Positions 44,553-54,066 are shown, numbered from the stretch's first letter. The stretch: 60,600 bases of DNA from Bacteroidales bacterium (GCA_017962925.1 JAGCUK010000074.1:1-60600), one strand, 5' to 3'. Numbers and translations: made by a program. Notes: a model not told the origin generated them from the sequence alone.

Positions 44553-45806
44553 ATGCAACAGCACATTGATTCTTATGATTTCACCGGCAAAAAAGCTATT
44601 GTCCGCGTAGATTTCAATGTTCCCCTCAACGAAAATTTCGAAATTACCGACGATACCCGCATCCGTCGCGCCATCCCTACCCTTAAGAAGGTCCTGGCCG
44701 GAGGCGGTTCGGTCATTATAATGAGCCACCTCGGACGCCCCAAGAAGGTAGATCCGAAGTTCTCCCTCAAGCACATCGTCGCTCATGTGAGCGAATGCCT
44801 CGGAGTGCCCGTCCAGTTCGCAGAGGACTGCCAGGCTGCTGACGCACAGGCTGCCGCTCTGAAGCCGGGTGAGGCTCTGCTTCTCGAGAACCTCCGCTTC
44901 TATGCAGAGGAAGAGGGCAAGCCCCGCGGACTTGCAGAGGATGCCTCCGATGAGGAGAAGGCCGCTGCAAAGAAAGCCGTGAAGGCCTCCCAGAAGGAGT
45001 TCACCAAGAAGCTCGCTTCCTATGCAGACTGCTACATCAACGACGCATTTGGCACCGCACACCGTGCACACGCCTCCACCGCCCTTATCGCAGAGTACTT
45101 CCCGAACGACAAGATGTTCGGCTACCTGATGGAAGGCGAGATCAAGGCTATCGACAACGTGCTCAAGAACGCCAAGCGCCCCTTCACCGCAATCATCGGC
45201 GGTAGCAAGGTTTCCTCCAAACTCGCAGTTCTGGAGAACCTCCTTCCCAAGGTGGACAACCTGATCATCGGCGGCGGTATGGGATACACCTTCATCAAGG
45301 CCATGGGCGGCACCATCGGCAACTCCCTGCACGAGGATGACCTCATCCCTCAGGCCCTTGATATCATGAAGCGCGCCAAGGAACTCGGAGTGAACCTGTC
45401 GGTTTCCGTCGAGACCGTGGTTGCCACCGAATATAGCAACGACGCCCCTCACAAGACCGTTTCTTCCATGGAGATTCCCGAAGGATGGGAGGGTATGGAT
45501 GCCGGCGAGGCCTCTCTCGCAAAGTGGAAGGATATCATCCTCGGTTCCAAGACTATCCTCTGGAACGGCCCCGTGGGTGTGTTCGAAATGGAGACCTTCG
45601 CGAAGGGTACCTTGAAGATCGCCGAGTATCTGGCAGATGCAACTGCAGCCGGAGCCTACACCCTCGTCGGTGGCGGTGACTCCGTCGCTGCTGTTACCCA
45701 GATGGGTTATGCCGATAAGGTCAGCTATGTCTCCACCGGTGGCGGCGCAATGCTCGAGGCCATCGAAGGCAAAGACCTTCCCGGCATCGCCGCAGTCCGC
45801 GACTAA
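44553..45806 (+). CDS. pgk: Phosphoglycerate kinase
   Basis: This glycolytic enzyme moves phosphate between 1,3-bisphosphoglycerate and ADP. The 417-residue protein shows the signature [10 protein letters not shown], the substrate-binding SHLGRPK, the hinge and nucleotide-binding pieces ([44 protein letters not shown]) and the C-terminal [19 protein letters not shown]. Length is normal. The DUF2807 gene follows after 14 bases. Confidence 0.98.
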   Translation: MQQHIDSYDFTGKKAIVRVDFNVPLNENFEITDDTRIRRAIPTLKKVLAGGGSVIIMSHLGRPKKVDPKFSLKHIVAHVSECLGVPVQFAEDCQAADAQAAALKPGEALLLENLRFYAEEEGKPRGLAEDASDEEKAAAKKAVKASQKEFTKKLASYADCYINDAFGTAHRAHASTALIAEYFPNDKMFGYLMEGEIKAIDNVLKNAKRPFTAIIGGSKVSSKLAVLENLLPKVDNLIIGGGMGYTFIKAMGGTIGNSLHEDDLIPQALDIMKRAKELGVNLSVSVETVVATEYSNDAPHKTVSSMEIPEGWEGMDAGEASLAKWKDIILGSKTILWNGPVGVFEMETFAKGTLKIAEYLADATAAGAYTLVGGGDSVAAVTQMGYADKVSYVSTGGGAMLEAIEGKDLPGIAAVRD

Positions 45807-45820
45807 TTTTTCCGACCGAA

Positions 45821-46576
45821 ATGAAAAGGATATTTTTTCTTGCTGCTACAGCGGTGCTGGCTTCCTGCCAGATGTTCACCACCCTCTACCAAGTGGGTGA
45901 CGGAGAATCCGTAGACACCATCGTCGATGTTAAGGAATTTGAAACCATTTCAGTTCCGAGCTCGCTGGACGTGTTTTATACTCAGGAAGCCGGAGATCCA
46001 TCCGTCGTCCTCACCTGCGATTCGAATCTGGTGGAGTATTTCAATATCAGAGTCGAGAACGGAACGTTGGTGGTGGACACCCAGAAGGGCTACAGCCTGT
46101 CTCCGAAGGTAAAAACCTACCTCAGGGTCAAGTCTGCAAAGCTCACCGGCGTCAAAAGTTCCGGCTCGGGCGATATCGAAATCAGCAGCTCCCTGACGAA
46201 CGTCGAAGACTTCAGCGTTAAGGCTTCCGGCAGCGGAGATATCTTCTGCCTGGGCACTATTCTTTGCACCAACTTCTCATCCTCCGTCACCGGCTCCGGG
46301 GATACCTCGCTTGCCGGCGTGCAGGCAACGACGGCCGACTTCAAGGATTCCGGCAGCGGCGACATCGGTGTAGATTACCTGAATGCTAATGATATCAACG
46401 TCAGGATGACCGGCAGCGGAGATGTCTCCCTGACGTGCGTGAATGCGGGTTATATCGTGGCTAACCTCAGTGGCAGCGGGGACCTGATCCTCACCGGCGG
46501 CGCCCGTTCCGTGCAGAGCGATGTCACCGGCAGCGGCCGCGTGAACTCCAAGGACCTGACCATCATAAAGCAATAG
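45821..46576 (+). CDS. DUF2807 lipoprotein (GIN-domain, GSGD repeats)
   Basis: The 251-residue product has a lipoprotein signal (FFLAATAVLASC) and a beta-helix-like domain with repeated (S/T)GSGD turns, at least six of them (SSGSGDIEIS, ASGSGDIFCL, VTGSGDTSLA, DSGSGDIGVD, MTGSGDVSLT, LSGSGDLILT). This is the DUF2807 or head-GIN family, widespread in Bacteroidota, without known activity. It is probably co-transcribed with pgk. Confidence 0.88.
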   Translation: MKRIFFLAATAVLASCQMFTTLYQVGDGESVDTIVDVKEFETISVPSSLDVFYTQEAGDPSVVLTCDSNLVEYFNIRVENGTLVVDTQKGYSLSPKVKTYLRVKSAKLTGVKSSGSGDIEISSSLTNVEDFSVKASGSGDIFCLGTILCTNFSSSVTGSGDTSLAGVQATTADFKDSGSGDIGVDYLNANDINVRMTGSGDVSLTCVNAGYIVANLSGSGDLILTGGARSVQSDVTGSGRVNSKDLTIIKQ

Positions 46577-46578
46577 TT

Positions 46579-47472
46579 ATGGTAGAGTTCCCGGGGGACC
46601 AGTGGAAGGATTATGAGCTGCTGGACAGCGGCCGTGGCGAGAAACTCGAACGTTTCGGCCAGGTCGTGATGTGTCGCCCGGAACCTAAAGCCCTGTGGGA
46701 TAAGTCTTTATCTGATGCCGAATGGCGGAGGAGGGCGCACTTTGCGTTCCGTCTGTCGGGGGGCAAGAACAGCGGCTCCGGTGCCATCGAAGACCGGGGC
46801 ACCTGGGACCGTCTGAAGAAGATGGATGACCAGTGGTACATCCGCTACACCGGCTCCGACGACCTGCAGTTCCGCCTGCGCCTGGGCCTCACCGCCTTCA
46901 AGCACGTGGGCGTCTTCCCCGAACAGGCCCCGAACTGGGAATTCATCTACCAGAATACAAAAAGGCTGAACAAGCCGAAGGTGCTGAACCTCTTCGCCTA
47001 CACCGGTGGCGCATCGCTGGCGGCAAAAGCGGCCGGCGCGGATGTCACCCATCTCGACAGCATCAAGCAGGTGGTCACCTGGGCCCGCGGGAATATGGAA
47101 GCCAGCGGCATGGAGGGCATTCGCTGGATTGTGGAGGATGCGATGAAGTTCGTCCAGCGCGAAGAACGCCGCGGCAATCTCTACGACGGCATCATCCTGG
47201 ATCCGCCGGCCTATGGGCATGGCCCGAACGGGGAGAAGTGGAAGTTGGATGAGAGCCTGTTCGGTCTGCTGAAGAGCGTGGCGCATATCCTGAAGCCAAA
47301 GGACTCCTTCATGGTCCTGAACCTCTACTCCAACGGCTACTCCGCCGCCCTGGGTGAGACTCTGGTAAAGGAGTCGTTCGGGCCTAGTTCCCTGACAAGC
47401 GGCGAACTAGCCCTGACCGACCCCTTTGGCAAAACCCTCCCCCTCAGCATCTACGTCCGCCTCACCCGCTAA
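46579..47472 (+). CDS. Class I SAM-dependent methyltransferase, RlmI-like
   Basis: The 297-residue protein has the SAM-binding motif VLNLFAYTGGASLAAKAAGA, an acidic motif in VTHLDSIKQVV, and the DPPAYGHGP motif typical of RNA or DNA amino/base methyltransferases of the RlmI/RlmK group. It lacks a PUA domain. By similarity it probably methylates 23S rRNA. It starts 2 bases after the DUF2807 gene. Near its 3' end an imperfect hairpin (47380-47413) codes for SLTSGELAL. Confidence 0.85.
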   Translation: MVEFPGDQWKDYELLDSGRGEKLERFGQVVMCRPEPKALWDKSLSDAEWRRRAHFAFRLSGGKNSGSGAIEDRGTWDRLKKMDDQWYIRYTGSDDLQFRLRLGLTAFKHVGVFPEQAPNWEFIYQNTKRLNKPKVLNLFAYTGGASLAAKAAGADVTHLDSIKQVVTWARGNMEASGMEGIRWIVEDAMKFVQREERRGNLYDGIILDPPAYGHGPNGEKWKLDESLFGLLKSVAHILKPKDSFMVLNLYSNGYSAALGETLVKESFGPSSLTSGELALTDPFGKTLPLSIYVRLTR

Positions 47473-47491
47473 AAACCAAACACCAAATCAT

Positions 47492-48721
47492 ATGACCAAG
47501 AAAAAAATAAGCACCCTCCCCCTAATCGAACAGGGAAAATGCCATTACGAAGAATACAATATGGTCGAGGCCTGGATTGCATTTTCGAAAGCTGCGGATG
47601 AAGGAGAAGCCGGCGCCTACGCATACATGGGCCAAATGCTTTACGACGGGGATTGGACCCCGGATTACAAATCCGATGTCAATGGCGCGCTTGATCTTTG
47701 GGAGACCGGAATGAAGCTGGGAGATGCCGGATGCAAGGAGCTGTTCGAGCAGCACAAGGATGAAAAGATGTTGGATCCGCAGAAGATAGAGTTCAAGAAC
47801 GGCGACAGATATCTGGGAGATGTCGATGATGCCGGCATGCCGCACGGAAGCGGCCATATGGATTACAAAATCAACGGCTATTATGCTTCATACGATGGCT
47901 TGTGGAAGCACGGAAAACGCTGTGGCAAAGGCACTTACCACAAGTTTAGCAGCGGCGGTGGAGCCAGTCACCGCTATGACTACAAGGGCGAATGGCTGGA
48001 CGACAAAGAGCACGGCAAAGGCGTATCCACCAACAGCGACGAGATTGGCGTCCACCTGAGCAGGGTTGCCGAGGTCTATACAGGAGGATTCCGCGAAGGT
48101 AAGCGCCATGGACACGGCGTTGTGGAAAAAGATAGCTTCGACGGATGTTTCTCCAACGGCAAGGACCGTTTCGAAGGCGAGTTCGAAGATGGCAGGACAG
48201 TCGGCCACGGAGTCTGGGAATATGCCAACGGAGACCGCTTCGAGGGCGAATTCAGCGACTACTTCAATAAGAACGGCCATGGAGTCTATACCTTCTGTGA
48301 CGGCCGGAAATTCGAGGGCGAGTGGGAGGACAATTACTTCCTCGAAGAGAGCTTCCAAAGCGGCGAAAAGACCCCTGTCCTGCTGATAAAGGAGCATCAC
48401 CATGGCTTCGACTACAACTGGACCGGCGTATTCCTGCTGATCCCTCGGAAGGGTATGAATTACTACGAAGAAGCCGCCACCATCAAGAGGGATTCAACTT
48501 TCGAAATGGAGGACAGCGGCCTGGAGGTGCTGAAGATAGATTACGACAGTGTCAGCTACAAGGTTAAGGCGGAGTTCGCAGATAACTCCAAGGAGTCCGA
48601 AGACACCATCCGCCGCGGAGAAACCAAGATCTACAAAAGCTACCGGGAGACCTCCGCAACTATCGAAGGCGACGATTACGATTATTCAATAGAACACCGG
48701 CTGGAAATCACCTGCCGTTAA
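47492..48721 (+). CDS. MORN-repeat protein with Sel1-like N-terminus
   Basis: The 409-residue product has an N-terminal Sel1/TPR-like helical part (EEYNMVEAWIAFSKAADEGE) and then about seven MORN repeats (YKGEWLDDKEHGKG, YTGGFREGKRHGHG, FEGEFEDGRTVGHG, FEGEWEDN), followed by a C-terminal beta domain. There is no signal peptide, so it is probably cytoplasmic. MORN repeats bind lipids or proteins; the role here is unknown. The ATG at 47492 is chosen because the upstream part of the frame overlaps the methyltransferase. It ends directly against the convergent gene with no gap. Confidence 0.8.
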   Translation: MTKKKISTLPLIEQGKCHYEEYNMVEAWIAFSKAADEGEAGAYAYMGQMLYDGDWTPDYKSDVNGALDLWETGMKLGDAGCKELFEQHKDEKMLDPQKIEFKNGDRYLGDVDDAGMPHGSGHMDYKINGYYASYDGLWKHGKRCGKGTYHKFSSGGGASHRYDYKGEWLDDKEHGKGVSTNSDEIGVHLSRVAEVYTGGFREGKRHGHGVVEKDSFDGCFSNGKDRFEGEFEDGRTVGHGVWEYANGDRFEGEFSDYFNKNGHGVYTFCDGRKFEGEWEDNYFLEESFQSGEKTPVLLIKEHHHGFDYNWTGVFLLIPRKGMNYYEEAATIKRDSTFEMEDSGLEVLKIDYDSVSYKVKAEFADNSKESEDTIRRGETKIYKSYRETSATIEGDDYDYSIEHRLEITCR

Positions 48722-49486
48722 TTACCTCGCACGGGCGATCAGATCCTCGAAGATGGGGAGGACGGCGGTGTTGCCGCCGCGGGAGTAGAGGAGTTCGGGG
48801 TGGAACTGCACGCATACCAGCGTGCTGCGGCTAGGGCTCTCCCATTCCCAGGCTTCGATGACGCCATCGGCTGCGCGGGCTGCTATGCGGATGCCTGGAG
48901 CGGGATCCTTCACTGCCTGATGATGGAAGGTGTTGACCATCAGCGAATCGGCGCCCAGAATCTTATGCAGGCGCGACTCAGCCTCCAGATAAATCATATG
49001 AGTGCCCACTCCGTCCGGCTCGCTTTGCCTATGCACGACGCCCAGCTGCCCGGGCAGATCCTGATACAGCGAACCACCCAGAGCTACGTTCATCAACTGT
49101 TCTCCTCGGCAGATGCCAAGGATGGGCAGGCCGCGCCGCAGAGCCTCGGCAGCCAGCAGGAAATCGGAGGTATCGCGCGGAGCATTCACTTCCACGGTGG
49201 AATCCAGGACATCCTCTCCATAACGCGCCGGGTCCACATCCTCTCCGCCCGAAAGAATAAGGGCATCTACCGCAGACAGCGCCGCGGCAGCATCCTCCTC
49301 GCTCAGGACCGGGGGCAGCACCACCGGAACTCCGCCGGCAGCTCGCACCGCGGTCAGGTAGGCATCGCTCAGCGACACCCGGCCCTTCTCCCAGCAGCAG
49401 GACACCCCCACCACTATCGGCCGGGGCCCGCGACAACCTGCCAGGGCCGCGATAATAAGCAGAATGCACGCAAGCCTTTTCATCAT
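48722..49486 (-). CDS. Class I glutamine amidotransferase (peptidase C26) lipoprotein
   Basis: The 254-residue product resembles gamma-glutamyl-GABA hydrolase (PuuD-like): the nucleophile Cys in LGICRGEQLMNVALGGSLYQ, and the His-Glu pair in VQFHPE; NTFHHQAVKD is also typical. It has a lipoprotein signal (CILLIIAALAGC), so it acts in the periplasm or outer membrane, probably on gamma-glutamyl peptides. Lipid-anchored members are less usual than cytoplasmic ones. The start overlaps the DUF2723 stop (ATGA). Confidence 0.88.
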   Translation of the reverse strand: MMKRLACILLIIAALAGCRGPRPIVVGVSCCWEKGRVSLSDAYLTAVRAAGGVPVVLPPVLSEEDAAAALSAVDALILSGGEDVDPARYGEDVLDSTVEVNAPRDTSDFLLAAEALRRGLPILGICRGEQLMNVALGGSLYQDLPGQLGVVHRQSEPDGVGTHMIYLEAESRLHKILGADSLMVNTFHHQAVKDPAPGIRIAARAADGVIEAWEWESPSRSTLVCVQFHPELLYSRGGNTAVLPIFEDLIARAR

Positions 49487-52400
49487 TTCTCTTGGGCAGA
49501 ACCGATTAGATCAGCAAAACTCTTCTCGATGTTTTCCGCCAGCTCCTTCTCTCCGCCGGCACGCAGGGAATCCGCCAGGAAATAGATGTAATTTCCGCAC
49601 AACTCGAAATCGCTCTTCGCGAACGCGTAGAACTCGAGATAGAAAGTCGCGGCGGCAAGCACATCGTCGGCATACCTCTTGGCCAGCTCGACGCCCTTCT
49701 CCTTCTGCCCCAGCTTGCAATACAACTCCACGGTCTTGACCACCATGTAGTCGTTGCCGCTGAACCCGATAGGAATGGCGCAGACAGGGAAATTCACCAT
49801 CGCCGCCTCGCTGCGGTCCAGCATCTCCAGAGCCCTTTCAGGCTGCCCGCAGGCCAGGAAAGCATTCGCGCAGTTCACGTGCAGATTCCTTATTCCCATC
49901 ACCGCCAGGAAGGTATAGCAGTTCTGATAATCCACGAACCAGTTCGGAGCCTTCAGGGCATCGAAGGAATAAACCTCCGTCATGTAGTGATACAGCTCAT
50001 CGGGATCTACCAGCCCGAAGGAACTGGTGGAAGGACGGTTCTTGAAAGGCACCAGCTTGGCAGAGAAACCATCGCTCATCAAATATTCCTTGATGCCGAT
50101 ATTCAGGTCGCCGCCGTTGCTCAGGACGTTAATAGGCCTGTCCCACTGATAGTTGGAGAGCAGGTCGAGCATGAACAGCTCCGGTTTGGTGAGATAATCC
50201 TTGCCAGCGGGAATCTCCAGAATCAGGGTATCCATCATCCGCGAAGCCATCGCCTCGGAAACAATTCCGCTCTTGAGGGCGTTCTCCTTATTCACAGGCA
50301 CCGAGATCTTGCGGGAGGCGATGTAGTCGTACTTCCGGCCGGAACTCATCTGCACCTTCACCTGCGGATGCTTGAAGAGCGTCATCACATCGGAAATGCT
50401 CATCACGCGGCCGCGCTGGTCGTAGATGGGGATATATTCGTTGGTGCCGTAGAGATACTGCTCCGGACCGACGGTCAGGGGCAGCGGCTTGCTCTCGTTG
50501 CAGGCCCACTTCATCTGGTCGATATGCCAGTCGGTGCCGAGCAGGGAAGTGTTGGCAATTCGCACGTCGGTGCGCACATCCTCCACCTCCTGGGAATACC
50601 AGAGAGGGAAGGTGTCGTTATCGCCGTGGGTCACCAGGATGCCCTGGGGGCCGACGGAATTGAGGTAGTTGAATCCAAGTTCGGGTGCGGTGCGCCGGTT
50701 CGAGCGGTCATGGTCATCCCAGTTCTCCGCCCCCATCAGCGCGGGAACGCAAAGCCCCAGCGCCGTCACAATTGCTCCCAGAGCCATGCTATACTTCCCC
50801 TTCAGGGCATCGTTCAGCAGTTCGTAGATCCCCAGCACGCCGAGCCCTATCCACACCGTAAAGAAGTAGAAGGATCCCGCGAAGGCATAGTCCCTCTCGC
50901 GCACCTGATACGGCGGCATGTTGAGGTACACCGCCACGGCGATGCCGGTCATGAAGAACATCAGGAAGTTCAGCCAGCATCCGCGCTTGTCCCGTCCGAA
51001 ATGATAGAAAAGACCTATCAGGCCCAGCAGGAAGGGGAGGAAGAAGTAGTGGTTCTTGCCCTTGTTTTCGGCCAGCACTGCGGGGGCATCTCTCTGATCG
51101 CCCAGACGCCAGTGGTCGATGAACTTGACGCCGCTCTCCCAGTTGCCGTGGAAGATATTCCCGGGCGAAGGGCTGTGCACGTCATTCTGCCGGCCCACGA
51201 AGTTCCACATGAAGTAACGCCAGTACATCCATCCCAGCTGGAAGTCGAAGAAGAAGGTGAGGTTGGCGCCCATGGTAGGTTTGGGGGAGTCGGCTCCCTT
51301 GATCCTTGTGCCCTTGCCACCTGTGTAGACCTTGTAGAATTCTTTCGAGGCCTCGTCCATGCCGCTCCACATACGGGGGAAGAGCATCTTTCCGGCAGGG
51401 GTGTATTTTGCCTCGCCAGGGCCCGTGACCCTCTTGTATTTGCCGCCCAGGGGAGTCCAGTACTTGGTTTCCACCACATCGTAGGGGGCGTCATAATATT
51501 GCCCGTAGATGAGCGGGGTGCTGCCGTACTGCTCGCGGGTGAGGTAGCGGACGAGCGTGAATGCGTTGTCCGGCTGATACTCGTTGGTGGGCGTTTTTGC
51601 GCAGGAGCGGATGATATCTATACTGAAGATGGAGAAGCCTATGATGATGGTGGTGAGGCAGAGGAGCGCGGTGTTCCAGAAGGGTTTCTTCGCGTCCAGC
51701 GTGCGGAAGAGCCCCCAGAAGCAGAGGGCGAGGACCGCCACCAGGAAGAAGGCGGCGCCGGAGTTGTAGGGCAGCCCCAGCACGTTCACGAAGAAGAGGT
51801 CCACGTATGCCGCGGCCTTGGGGAACCAGGGGATGACGATGAACACCAGCAGTCCGAGTATCACTCCACCGATGATCAGGATCTTGAGGAGTTCCTTGAA
51901 GGTGAAGGGACCGTCTTCGCGCTTGCGGTAGTAGAACATGAATACCAGCGCGGGGATGGCGAGGAGGTTGAGGAGGTGGATGCCTATGCTGAGGCCCATC
52001 AGGAAGGCAATGAGTACGATCCAGCGGTTTGCATGCGGCTCGTCCGCGACATCGTACCATTTGGTCATGATCCAGAAGACGAGGGCGGTGACGAGCGAGC
52101 TCATGGCGTAGACTTCGCCTTCGACGGCGGAGAACCAGAAGGTGTCTGAGAAGCAGTATGCGAGGGCGCCGACGAGGCCGGAGCCGATGATGGCGAGGGA
52201 AAGCCTCTTGGCCATCCGTTTGGCGAACCAGACGATGGTGAGGTATAGGAAGAGGATGGTGAGGGCCGAGCACAGTGCGCTCATGGCATTCACCAGGATG
52301 GCGGCGTGCATATTATCCCCGAAGAGGGTGAAGATGCGCGCGAACAGCTGGAAGGTGGGGTTTCCCGGAGGATGCCCGACTTCGAGTTTGTATGAAGATG

Positions 52401-52527
52401 CGATGAACTCGCCGCAGTCCCAGAAGGATGCGGTGGGTTCTATGGTGCTGAGGTATGTGAACGCGGACACCACGAACGCAAACGCGGCGGCAATCCTGTT
52501 CCATAGTTTGAACTGCTTCGTTGTCAT
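49483..52527 (-). CDS. DUF2723 membrane protein, protein O-mannosyltransferase-like
   Basis: The 1014-residue protein has about a dozen membrane helices in its first 600 residues, a characteristic N-terminus (SFWDCGEFIASSYKLEVGHP, PGNPTFQLFARIF) with the acidic pair expected of GT-C glycosyltransferases, and a large C-terminal soluble part that ends in tetratricopeptide-like helices (ALEMLDRSEAAMVNF; QKEKGVELAKRYADD). DUF2723 members in Bacteroidota are linked to O-glycosylation of exported proteins, but the activity is not proven here. Its -7 box lies 6 bases before the ATG. Confidence 0.9.
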   Translation of the reverse strand: MTTKQFKLWNRIAAAFAFVVSAFTYLSTIEPTASFWDCGEFIASSYKLEVGHPPGNPTFQLFARIFTLFGDNMHAAILVNAMSALCSALTILFLYLTIVWFAKRMAKRLSLAIIGSGLVGALAYCFSDTFWFSAVEGEVYAMSSLVTALVFWIMTKWYDVADEPHANRWIVLIAFLMGLSIGIHLLNLLAIPALVFMFYYRKREDGPFTFKELLKILIIGGVILGLLVFIVIPWFPKAAAYVDLFFVNVLGLPYNSGAAFFLVAVLALCFWGLFRTLDAKKPFWNTALLCLTTIIIGFSIFSIDIIRSCAKTPTNEYQPDNAFTLVRYLTREQYGSTPLIYGQYYDAPYDVVETKYWTPLGGKYKRVTGPGEAKYTPAGKMLFPRMWSGMDEASKEFYKVYTGGKGTRIKGADSPKPTMGANLTFFFDFQLGWMYWRYFMWNFVGRQNDVHSPSPGNIFHGNWESGVKFIDHWRLGDQRDAPAVLAENKGKNHYFFLPFLLGLIGLFYHFGRDKRGCWLNFLMFFMTGIAVAVYLNMPPYQVRERDYAFAGSFYFFTVWIGLGVLGIYELLNDALKGKYSMALGAIVTALGLCVPALMGAENWDDHDRSNRRTAPELGFNYLNSVGPQGILVTHGDNDTFPLWYSQEVEDVRTDVRIANTSLLGTDWHIDQMKWACNESKPLPLTVGPEQYLYGTNEYIPIYDQRGRVMSISDVMTLFKHPQVKVQMSSGRKYDYIASRKISVPVNKENALKSGIVSEAMASRMMDTLILEIPAGKDYLTKPELFMLDLLSNYQWDRPINVLSNGGDLNIGIKEYLMSDGFSAKLVPFKNRPSTSSFGLVDPDELYHYMTEVYSFDALKAPNWFVDYQNCYTFLAVMGIRNLHVNCANAFLACGQPERALEMLDRSEAAMVNFPVCAIPIGFSGNDYMVVKTVELYCKLGQKEKGVELAKRYADDVLAAATFYLEFYAFAKSDFELCGNYIYFLADSLRAGGEKELAENIEKSFADLIGSAQEK

Positions 52528-52533
52528 AGACTA

Positions 52534-52541
52534 CAAATATA
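52534..52541 (-). promoter_or_regulatory. DUF2723 promoter, -7 box TATATTTG
   Basis: Exact TAnnTTTG on the minus strand with 6 bases between its last G and the ATG at 52527. Confidence 0.65.
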
Positions 52542-52586
52542 GTCATTTCTCTCGAAACCTGCTGCGCAGCGGTGGTTTTGGGCGCC

Positions 52587-52669
52587 CAGACTCATTTGGG
52601 GGGTGTTTTTGAGTCTGAGGTGCCGGTTTTGCCCGGTTCAGACTCACCAGGGGGTGCCATTTGAGTCTG
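52587..52669. repeat. Twin hairpins with CAGACTCA arms (family E)
   Basis: Two 31-bp palindromes lie at 52587-52617 and 52639-52669. Both have perfect arms CAGACTCA and TGAGTCTG and G-rich loops containing GGGGGTG. The period is 52 bases, close to the 51 of the coding-region twins at 4703 and 42681. Confidence 0.88.
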
Positions 52670-52674
52670 CAAAA

Positions 52675-52704
52675 ACAAGGGTGCCCGAAACCGAGCACCC
52701 TTGT
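52675..52704. terminator. Terminator-like stem-loop
   Basis: ACAAGGGTGC and GCACCCTTGT form a perfect 10-bp stem with a 10-base loop, flanked by A5 on the left and TTT on the right. It can end minus-strand transcripts coming from the TPR-LuxR gene (the A run becomes U on that strand). Confidence 0.65.
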
Positions 52705-52750
52705 TTAAGGATTTGCCTAAAAACTAGGCGATAGTATGGAACGGCGGAAA

Positions 52751-52816
52751 TTACAGCTTTTCGCAACGGACCTGGTAGCCGGCCGCTGCCAGAACGGGAA
52801 GTAATCTTGCGGTCAT
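52751..52816 (-). CDS. Possible 21-residue peptide or small RNA
   Basis: A minus-strand frame begins MTARLLPVL and ends QVRCEKL. A near -7 box, TATCTTTA, lies at 52831-52824 with 7 bases before the ATG, as for the leaderless genes in this window, and terminator-like stems follow. The start region can also fold (GGAAGT with ACTTCC), so a small RNA is equally possible. No homologue is known to me. Confidence 0.2.
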   Translation of the reverse strand: MTARLLPVLAAAGYQVRCEKL

Positions 52817-52851
52817 ACTTCCGTAAAGATAGTCATTTTTTGAACTGCGTC

Positions 52852-54066
52852 CTACAGTAGATTACCGTCTTTCGCGCGGAGGACGAGTTCGGCGGTGTTG
52901 GCAACGTCGAACTTGATGAGAAGCTTCTGGCGATACCACTTCACCGTCTCGGGGCTGAGGTGCAGGCAATCCGCGATCTGCGGGGATGTATATCCCTTCG
53001 CCAGCAGCTCCAGAATCTCCTTTTCGCGCGTGGAGATATCGGAGGATGCGGCCGCGGCGTGCTGCAGATCCGCCAGCGTCTCCTCCATCACCACCGCGGT
53101 CTCCTCCTGCTCCCTGCGGGATACGCGCAGCCTACGCCCGAGAAGAAGTATGCCGGCGGCGAGCAGGGCAAGCAGCACCATCCCGAAGATGATGACCGTC
53201 AGCTGCTTCTTCTGCTGCTGGAGTGCCAGGGACATATACTCGAAGTTCTCCTTACGGGGGACTGCCTCCTCCTTATCGTGGGCGGCGAAATACTCCTCCG
53301 CCTGATGAAGCTCGCGCAAAGCCTTCCCCATCTTCCCCCTATCCAGATACATCCGCCCCAGACCCTTGTGGCTGGTCGCTATCCAGAGGGAATCCTTCTC
53401 CATCTCGGCATAAGCCAGAGCCTTACGGTAGGCCTTTTCCGCCGCCTTCAGGTCCCCTTCGCCTGCCCAGGTCTCTCCAATATTATAGTAGAGGACGGAG
53501 TTGCTCGTGTTCCAGCCGTACTTGTCGAAGATGGCCCCTGCCTTGGCGTAGAATGCCATCGCCTGGGGGATGGAGTCCTGCATGCTGTAGAGGTTGCCGA
53601 TGGCACCGTAGAGGGAGGATTTGGCGTCGTCGATCTCCTTCTGGCCGTACCCTTCCGGCGCCGTGGGGGAAGTGCCGCCGTTCTCCATCCGCTCGATCGC
53701 CTCGCGGGCCTTGTTGTAGTAGAAGAGCGCGCTGTCGTATTTCTCCTGCGCCCAGAAACACTGGCCTATGAACTTGCTGGCATCCCAATTGGCGAACTCC
53801 CACCCGCGGGATTCGCTGATACTGAGGGCCTTGCGGGCGTAGAACTCGCTTTTGGGGCCGATGGTAGTGCTGTAGCCGAGCATCAGGCTGCGGCAGGCGT
53901 TGTTGAGGTCGATCAGTTCCTGGGTGCCGGCACGGTCGATGGCGTCCGGGGTCCAGCGGGCGACCACCCTTTCGAGGGAGTCCAGGTTGTGACCGCGATG
54001 GTCGTTGTATGCGGTGGCAGGCAGGACCGCGAGGGTTGCCAGAATTGCGATGATTCGTTTGTTCAT
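52852..54066 (-). CDS. TPR-membrane-LuxR transcriptional regulator
   Basis: The 404-residue protein has a signal or N-terminal hydrophobic segment, tetratricopeptide-like helices (about 60-265, e.g. KAAEKAYRKALAYAEMEK), one membrane helix (QLTVIIFGMVLLALLAAGIL, about 287-306), a coiled coil, and a C-terminal LuxR/GerE helix-turn-helix (STREKEILELLAKGYTSPQI, LSPETVKWYRQKLLIKF). This architecture is common in Bacteroidota; the periplasmic TPR part is thought to sense peptides or envelope state. The HTH is very similar to the divergent LuxR protein at 54224. Its -7 box lies 8 bases before the ATG. Confidence 0.88.
   Translation of the reverse strand: MNKRIIAILATLAVLPATAYNDHRGHNLDSLERVVARWTPDAIDRAGTQELIDLNNACRSLMLGYSTTIGPKSEFYARKALSISESRGWEFANWDASKFIGQCFWAQEKYDSALFYYNKAREAIERMENGGTSPTAPEGYGQKEIDDAKSSLYGAIGNLYSMQDSIPQAMAFYAKAGAIFDKYGWNTSNSVLYYNIGETWAGEGDLKAAEKAYRKALAYAEMEKDSLWIATSHKGLGRMYLDRGKMGKALRELHQAEEYFAAHDKEEAVPRKENFEYMSLALQQQKKQLTVIIFGMVLLALLAAGILLLGRRLRVSRREQEETAVVMEETLADLQHAAAASSDISTREKEILELLAKGYTSPQIADCLHLSPETVKWYRQKLLIKFDVANTAELVLRAKDGNLL

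Larger units (their letters stand above)
52528..52851. other. Intergenic region between the DUF2723 and TPR-LuxR genes
   Basis: This 324-base stretch holds, from left to right: the DUF2723 promoter (52534-52541), a hairpin around GCTGCGCAGC (52555-52578), the twin CAGACTCA hairpins (52587-52669), a strong terminator-like stem (52675-52704), a weaker hairpin GCCTA/TAGGC near 52711-52725, and a possible small transcript or 21-codon frame on the minus strand (52751-52816). Confidence 0.7.

Noticed and set aside
47380-47413. In-frame hairpin near the 3' end of the methyltransferase gene as another inserted element
   Set aside because: The stem has a bulge, the protein length is normal, and the coded peptide could be native; not enough to call an insertion.
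49879-52149. 756-codon open frame on the plus strand opposite the DUF2723 gene
   Set aside because: Shadow of a conserved membrane protein gene; the His/Glu/Gln-rich translation is what antisense of GC-rich coding DNA gives.
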